Source of the DNA: Methanosarcinales archaeon
GTDB taxonomy: Archaea > Halobacteriota > Methanosarcinia > Methanosarcinales > Methanogasteraceae
Length of the DNA stretch: 9,881 bases
Direction: 5' to 3'
Assembly (NCBI GenBank): GCA_030640725.1
Contig: DAOWIV010000025.1
Coordinates: forward strand, 1-9,881
Part shown: one piece after another, positions 5,755 to 9,881 of the stretch
Numbering within the stretch: position 1 is the first letter of the stretch
Layout: every line of letters begins with the position of its first letter
Notes under the pieces: generated by a model
What the model was told of the DNA's origin: nothing
The model's input: only the letters and a program-made list of their open reading frames with translations
Database searches by the model: none
Position numbers and translations under genes: made by a program

Positions 5755-5761
5755 TTTTTTT
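5755..5761 (+). terminator. T-run, possible plus-strand terminator
   Basis: Seven T residues follow the hairpin at 5708-5738. Archaeal termination needs mainly a T-rich tract, so this may end transcription from the regulator gene, though it is about 420 bases past the stop codon. It can also be read simply as the A-run of a minus-strand leader. Confidence 0.3.
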
Positions 5762-5788
5762 AGTGGTCGTGGTAACTATGACATATTA

Positions 5789-6094
5789 CTAATTCCTTAT
5801 ATACTTATCGGTTGGGGCGGCTTCGGGACGAAATTCACGCACAACCCTACCTGCGCCAGTGTGGCACCACATCACCCAGGATCTCAGGCTATCTCGCCAA
5901 AATGTCATGCCCCACAAGCTTCGAGCCTGCGTATCGGCGATGATGCGAGAATCGAGGTAAAATCCGCCATTGAATTTTAAATAATCCGGTGGCTAAAGAC
6001 AGATAAACGGTGTTTGCCGGTTTGGTGCATCCTTTTCAAGAGCTGATGCGTACGACCCAATAATACGCAAATCAGGTGCGTCTGATGAATCCAT
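5789..6094 (-). pseudogene. Protein-like frame with an in-frame TAG
   Basis: From ATG 6094 the minus strand reads 33 codons (MDSSDAPDLRIIGSYASALE...TPFICL), a TAG at 5993-5995, then 67 more codons in the same frame (PPDYLKFNGGFYLDSRII... to ...APTDKYIRN) and stops at TAG 5789-5791, followed at once by TAA. The part after the first TAG is unusually rich in Trp and Arg (six Trp and nine Arg in about 67). The reading has no recognised family. A second fragment in another phase (6072-6155) overlaps its 5' end. The options are decayed coding sequence, a conserved noncoding element whose frames are open by chance, or, if the host uses pyrrolysine, a TAG-containing gene. No Shine-Dalgarno precedes the ATG. 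Confidence 0.35.
5795..5804 (-). promoter_or_regulatory. TATA box inside the broken region
   Basis: GTATATAAGG on the minus strand, preceded by the BRE-like CGATAAG, is the best archaeal core promoter in the 5337-6201 gap. Transcription to the left would start near 5775 and first produce the hairpin at 5708-5738. Read on the plus strand the same bases give TTATATAC, but the preceding bases do not look like a BRE. Confidence 0.45.
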
Positions 6095-6155
6095 TGTGAT
6101 CGATTGTCGGTTTAATATCTTCTACCGGCACACCATCAGGTACATTTTTAGTCTT
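6072..6155 (-). pseudogene. Short protein-like fragment
   Basis: Between in-frame TGA codons the minus strand reads 27 codons including KNVPDGVPVEDIKPTIDHNG, which looks like real coding sequence but has no start codon. It ends at TGA 6072-6074 in a different phase from the frame that begins at 6094, so a frameshift joining them is possible. It lies directly upstream of purM on the opposite strand. No family is recognised. Confidence 0.25.
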
Positions 6156-6201
6156 TCAAACCGCACCAGCAACCAACAAGCCATCGAGGGAGACAAAACA
6201 C

Positions 6202-7320
6202 ATGGAGAACACTGAAATTGCGGACGATGCCGCAGACAGACACCTCACCTACCAGAAAGCTGGCGCAGACACCGCAAAGGTAGATATTGCACTAAAACGA
6301 ATCATAAAACTCGTCAAAACGACCTTCGAGTTCAGAGACACTGTAGGTAAGCCCACGCTCCCGATAGGGCATTTTTCAGGAGTTATCGACATAGGAGATG
6401 GCAGATCGCTGGCAGTCAAGACCGATGGCGTCGGAACGAAGGTCTTTATCGCGCAACTCATGGAAAAATACGACACAGTCGGCATCGATTGCGTCGCCAT
6501 GAATGTCAATGACATCCTGTGCGTCGGCGCAGAACCGGTGTCGATGGTTGACTACATCGCAATTCAGGACCCGGATCCCGACATTCTCGAGGAGATCGTA
6601 AAAGGTCTGGTCGAAGGGTGCCGGCGCGCGGATGTGACACTTTCTGGCGGGGAAATCGCAATTATGCCGGAGATGATCAAAGGAAAACGAGAGAACCGGG
6701 GTTTTGATCTGGTTGGGATGGGTGTCGGCACGGTTTCAACCGATAAGATCATCACAGGGGATAAAATCGAGGAAGGTGACATAATACTCGGTCTGGCAAG
6801 CTCAGGGATCCACAGCAACGGGATGACGCTTGCAAGGAGAGCTTTGCTGGATAACACGGGATTTGATGTGGATAAGCAGATCGACGGGCTTGATAAGTCG
6901 CTTGGTGAAGAGTTGCTCGAACCGACAAAGATCTACGTCAGGGAGGTCCGGGAGATGCTTGATCAGGGTCTGGATCTCAGGTCGCTTGCCCACATAACTG
7001 GCGACGGGTTTCTGAACCTCGGACGAGTCAGCGTAAATCATGGATTCAGGATCGATAGCTTGCCAGACGTGCCGCAGGTCTTCGGGCTGATCCAAAAATA
7101 CGGACCCGTGAGCGAAGAAGAGATGTACCAGGTTTACAACATGGGAATTGGATTCTGCATTGTTCTTCCGGAGGATGAGGTTGATCATGCGATGCGGATT
7201 GCGGAAAAGCATGATGCGGGCTGTTATGAGATCGGACGCATGTTTAAAGACCCTGACAAGACTGTAATTCTTGAACAGCCGCGTCTAAGAAGCGATGGCA
7301 AGCGGTTTGTGAGCTATTAG
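6202..7320 (+). CDS. purM: Phosphoribosylformylglycinamidine cyclo-ligase (AIR synthase)
   Basis: PurM closes the imidazole ring of FGAM with ATP to give AIR, the fifth step of purine synthesis, in the cytosol. The 372-residue protein has the family's motifs: KTDGVGTK (73-80) for nucleotide and substrate binding, CVAMNVNDILCVGAEPV (97-113), and the SGGE loop at 148-151, followed by GFDLVGMGVG and the SSGIHSNG signature in the C-terminal domain. It is slightly longer than most homologues because of a 14-residue N-terminal extension before LTYQKAG; there is no later ATG that could replace the start. GAGGGAG about ten bases upstream serves as ribosome-binding site. The gene stands alone, convergent with pheT. 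A TTTAATAT tract near 6110-6118 might be its TATA box, giving a leader of some 65 bases. Confidence 0.95.
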   Translation: MENTEIADDAADRHLTYQKAGADTAKVDIALKRIIKLVKTTFEFRDTVGKPTLPIGHFSGVIDIGDGRSLAVKTDGVGTKVFIAQLMEKYDTVGIDCVAMNVNDILCVGAEPVSMVDYIAIQDPDPDILEEIVKGLVEGCRRADVTLSGGEIAIMPEMIKGKRENRGFDLVGMGVGTVSTDKIITGDKIEEGDIILGLASSGIHSNGMTLARRALLDNTGFDVDKQIDGLDKSLGEELLEPTKIYVREVREMLDQGLDLRSLAHITGDGFLNLGRVSVNHGFRIDSLPDVPQVFGLIQKYGPVSEEEMYQVYNMGIGFCIVLPEDEVDHAMRIAEKHDAGCYEIGRMFKDPDKTVILEQPRLRSDGKRFVSY

Positions 7321-7417
7321 ATCAGGTGATGGGTGATGTGGCATATCCAGAAGTTGTGCAGGGACACTCTGGTTCGCGTGAAAAATCGTGGGTGGTGGGC
7401 AAGGGTAATGGATCCGG

Positions 7418-9040
7418 TCACAACCCCCACATCTCAAACGCAATCACCGGCTGATCCAGCCCGAAATTCAGTATAACCCCGGGGTGTACCTCCCCAAAGA
7501 CGCCTGCACACTTGCCACCAACGACAATCTCTGCCCGTCTGCCCTCGATGAACGCGGGATCATCCGAATCGGCGATCTCATACACAACCCCGCGTTCGTG
7601 CATCACGGTGTCCACCGCTGATCTAATCTCGCTGAAGTTTGCACGTGGATCGATTGCGACCGCTGCAAGATGCACTTTGTTATGCCCGCCAGCGATTACA
7701 TCGCCCACCTCAAATATCTGCTGCGGCAGTTCCCGGTGCTGGTTGAGCGAGAGGATCTCGAGCAGGTTCGGCAGGATCGTGGTTCGCAGCATCGTCTGCT
7801 CCTGGCTGATCGGGTGCATGACATGAGTTGCGCTTGTGCGTGGTCTCTGCATCCTGTCGAAATGCACCGCCTCACTGGTCAGCGCAAACGGCATCACTTC
7901 ATAGAAGCTCAAGCCCACCATGATCTCACGAAGAGCTGATTTCATGCGTGAAACCGGATGTTCCTCCCCGATTGTCATCGTCTCTGGCAGCGCAGGCACG
8001 ATCCGCTCGTAGCCGTACCCAATGGCGATATCCTCGAAGATGTCATAATCATGCATAATATCTGCGCGGTACGCCGGTACCATCACTTTGATCGTGTCAT
8101 CTGACCCTGACCCCGGGACTGCACCAAAACGCATTCTTTGGAGGTGCCTTGCGATCTCGTCACGGCTCAGATCAAAACCGAGCAGGGCGACTGCCTCCGT
8201 TCGGGAGATGGTGCGGATCGCAGGATCGAGATCCGGTGTTGTATACCCGCCATCGTCATCCGGCATGCATACCTGCACAGACTCAATTCTTCCGCCGCGT
8301 TCTGCAAGTGCTGTAACCACAATGTTTAATGCGACAAACACAGCTCTGCCCGTGCCGGTGACTTCGATGAACAGATTTCTCGTGTCGTCTTCTACGCGAG
8401 TTAATGTCCCATTGATGATCGGCGGGAAAGATAGCACGTTTTCGTTTGAATCAATGATCAGTGGGTATTTATCGAATTTGTCAGCGAGATGTGCGAATTT
8501 AACGCCTTTCGGATGCTTTTTAAGTATATCCGCCATCGACATCGGGGTATCGAAATCGAGCGGAACGAATTCATAGGATGGCTCTGCCGCGATGTACCTG
8601 AACGGCGGTGCCACGCGATCAAGGTCGTGCACACCGATCGACACCTTTGCACGGTTGCGCCCGAGTCCCCAGTGGAGATCCTCCTGCAGGTTCATCAGTG
8701 ATTCTATGGAGTATGAGGTAAATTCAAGGTCTTTTATCACCGCACATGCAAGAAACGGGCGTATCTTTCCGATTTCGTGATCGAACGTGATACTGATGTC
8801 TGATTTTGAGACCTCGTACGTTGGGAGTCCGGTCTCGATATCAAGAAACCCGCGCATAGCCCGAGCCACACCCTCGACGCTGTACAGGTCAGGGCGGTCA
8901 GGGAAGAACTCGATATCGATATGGTCTTCCTCCACACGCTCGATGTCAGCACCGATCATCGGGATGCGTTTGATGATTGCTTCCCTGTCAGCACCGATCA
9001 GATCTTCAAGGTCATCGTAATGCAGTGTGATTACCGGCAT
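7418..9040 (-). CDS. pheT: Phenylalanyl-tRNA synthetase beta subunit
   Basis: PheT pairs with PheS to charge tRNA-Phe. The 540-residue length and the N-terminus MPVITLHYDDLEDLIG are those of the archaeal-eukaryotic type, which lacks the bacterial N-terminal tRNA-binding extension. The early segment IEFFPDRPDLYSVEGVARAMRGFL, the central B3/B4 editing region (about 110-260), the B5 domain (about 280-350) with VPAYRADIMHDYDIFEDIAIGYGYERI, and the catalytic-like C-terminal domain from about 365 (SRMKSALREIMVGLSFYEV) are all visible. No pheS is in the window. A TATA-like TTAATTATAG sits about 26 bases before the ATG at 9040, which predicts a leaderless mRNA, and no Shine-Dalgarno is seen. The gene converges on purM with 97 bases between the stops. 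Confidence 0.95.
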   Translation of the reverse strand: MPVITLHYDDLEDLIGADREAIIKRIPMIGADIERVEEDHIDIEFFPDRPDLYSVEGVARAMRGFLDIETGLPTYEVSKSDISITFDHEIGKIRPFLACAVIKDLEFTSYSIESLMNLQEDLHWGLGRNRAKVSIGVHDLDRVAPPFRYIAAEPSYEFVPLDFDTPMSMADILKKHPKGVKFAHLADKFDKYPLIIDSNENVLSFPPIINGTLTRVEDDTRNLFIEVTGTGRAVFVALNIVVTALAERGGRIESVQVCMPDDDGGYTTPDLDPAIRTISRTEAVALLGFDLSRDEIARHLQRMRFGAVPGSGSDDTIKVMVPAYRADIMHDYDIFEDIAIGYGYERIVPALPETMTIGEEHPVSRMKSALREIMVGLSFYEVMPFALTSEAVHFDRMQRPRTSATHVMHPISQEQTMLRTTILPNLLEILSLNQHRELPQQIFEVGDVIAGGHNKVHLAAVAIDPRANFSEIRSAVDTVMHERGVVYEIADSDDPAFIEGRRAEIVVGGKCAGVFGEVHPGVILNFGLDQPVIAFEMWGL

Positions 9041-9060
9041 GGTAGTGAGTTTAAGCGTGG

Positions 9061-9070
9061 CTATAATTAA
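9061..9070 (-). promoter_or_regulatory. TATA box of pheT
   Basis: CTTAATTATAG on the minus strand is centred about 26 bases before the pheT ATG at 9040, so transcription would start at or next to the start codon. Two ATCC/TAATCC repeats lie just upstream (about 9070-9083), in the BRE position or beyond. Confidence 0.4.
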
Positions 9071-9100
9071 GGATTAGGATTAATCGGGAGCATCGAAGGA

Positions 9101-9808
9101 TCAGATGGCGTAGCCCAGTTCCTGCGCAGCACGCTCATTCTCCATCTTGATAGTGAGCATCGACAGATACAATAATGTGTATGCAAATATATTAATCAGC
9201 AGAGTGTATATGATGATCGGGCTCTCGATGCCGCCGCCTTCGCTGGTCAGGTCGGGATGGACCTGCAATGACCAGATCTTGATTGAGAGATAACTCATCG
9301 GCACAGCGGTGAATGCGATAATCCCAAAGACTGCTGAAGTGCGTGCACGGTTATCAGAGTCAATCGAGCGGCGCAGCAGCACGTAAGCCACATACAACAG
9401 GAACAGGATGAGTTGAAGTGTTAAACGCGGGCTCCATTCCCAGTATATTCCCCATGCACCCTTTGCCCAGAACATGCCGCTTAAAAGGTTCAGCGAACAG
9501 AACAGAACCCCGATCTCTGCGGAGGCGGCTGCAAACACGTCCCATTTCAGATTAGAGGTCTGGAGATACCTGATGCTCGCGATGAACACCACAAAGAACG
9601 CCACATAAGAGACCCATGCGAGCGGGACATGGAAGTAGAAGATCCGGTAACTCTGCAGGAGGTTTTGCCACTCTGCATCCGTGTGCAGGGGCGGGCGCTC
9701 CGGGGTGATCGCCGGACTCGTGAATGCCATGTAGGTAGCCGCGATAAGAGCTACGACGGTCAGCAGATAGAGTATCTTGATGTTGTTTTTACTCATATTG
9801 CGGATCAT
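9101..9808 (-). CDS. ccmC: Cytochrome c maturation protein CcmC
   Basis: CcmC is a membrane protein that handles haem for delivery to CcmE during c-type cytochrome maturation. The 235-residue reading has about six hydrophobic segments (roughly 11-29, 62-80, 92-113, 130-147, 158-176, 203-224), the two expected histidines, H60 in FYFHVP and H184 in LQVHPD, and the tryptophan-rich haem-handling motif WGIYWEWSPRLT at 119-130. The usual motif has Asp where this has Ser126 (WSPRLT rather than WDPRLT). I start it at ATG 9808 because it overlaps the upstream stop codon as ATGA; ATG 9823 or 9796 are alternatives. Position after another gene suggests a ccm operon. Its presence implies that the organism makes c-type cytochromes. 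Confidence 0.88.
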   Translation of the reverse strand: MIRNMSKNNIKILYLLTVVALIAATYMAFTSPAITPERPPLHTDAEWQNLLQSYRIFYFHVPLAWVSYVAFFVVFIASIRYLQTSNLKWDVFAAASAEIGVLFCSLNLLSGMFWAKGAWGIYWEWSPRLTLQLILFLLYVAYVLLRRSIDSDNRARTSAVFGIIAFTAVPMSYLSIKIWSLQVHPDLTSEGGGIESPIIIYTLLINIFAYTLLYLSMLTIKMENERAAQELGYAI

Positions 9809-9881
9809 AAATAAACCATCCATTCAGCCATCGAGTACTCAAACCCATCCATCAACTCAAAATCGACCTCCCCGAGCGGTA
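9805..9881 (-). CDS. C-terminal end of the gene upstream of ccmC
   Basis: The minus strand enters the window in an open frame giving 24 residues (PLGEVDFELMDGFEYSMAEW...) and ends at TGA 9805-9807, overlapping the ccmC ATG in an ATGA junction. This tail is acidic and not obviously a membrane segment. By position it may be another cytochrome c maturation gene, but the piece is too short to identify. The two other frames have stops here. Confidence 0.55.
   Translation of the reverse strand, partial: PLGEVDFELMDGFEYSMAEWMVYL

Noticed and set aside
7321..7417. Terminator between purM and pheT
   Set aside because: No convincing T-rich tract on either strand in this short convergent gap.
8088..8576. 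162-codon plus-strand frame
   Set aside because: Antisense to pheT with Ser-rich composition; pheT motifs run through the whole stretch.
1..9881. CRISPR array, tRNA or insertion sequence
   Set aside because: No regularly spaced repeats, no cloverleaf-like sequence that I could fold, and no transposase frame were found by eye.

Overview
The window looks like a piece of a euryarchaeal chromosome from a cytochrome-containing methanogen or methanotrophic relative (Methanosarcinia or Syntropharchaeia-like; this is inference). The evidence is an archaeal pantoate kinase, the archaeal CobY guanylyltransferase, a single-chain archaeal PheT of about 540 residues, archaeal TATA boxes placed for leaderless or near-leaderless mRNAs, and a CcmC-type cytochrome c maturation protein. 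No rRNA, tRNA, CRISPR array or transposase was seen.

Layout. 1-113 holds the 3' end of an unidentified plus-strand gene. 114-395 is AT-rich and rich in small palindromes. 396-1025 (minus) is an AT-rich DUF3800 gene that looks like an accessory gene. 4177-1212 (minus) is a tight cofactor-type operon: pantoate kinase, a possible 43-residue small protein, a class II (fuculose-type) aldolase, CobY, and a DUF166 protein. 4178-4547 is a divergent regulatory region with an ATCTGTG-type quasi-palindrome, two further dyads and a strong TATA box. 4548-5336 (plus) is a winged-helix regulator. 5333-6155 carries no intact gene; on the minus strand it holds broken but protein-like reading frames (in-frame TAG, in-frame TAA, a frameshift) around a TATA box and a strong hairpin. 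6202-7320 (plus) is purM. 7418-9040 (minus) is pheT, probably leaderless. 9101-9808 (minus) is ccmC, preceded by the ATGA-overlapping end of another gene that runs out of the window.

How the genes fit together. The 4177-1212 operon joins coenzyme A synthesis (pantoate kinase), lower-loop assembly of cobamides (CobY) and an aldolase of the kind linked to lactaldehyde in archaea, so it is best read as coenzyme supply, with DUF166 as an uncharacterised partner. PurM and PheT are housekeeping genes. CcmC implies that c-type cytochromes are made. The most unusual stretch is 5333-6155, followed by the regulator's promoter with a perfect dyad next to its TATA box and the 21-bp-phased AAACAGTTT copies at 3221-3292.
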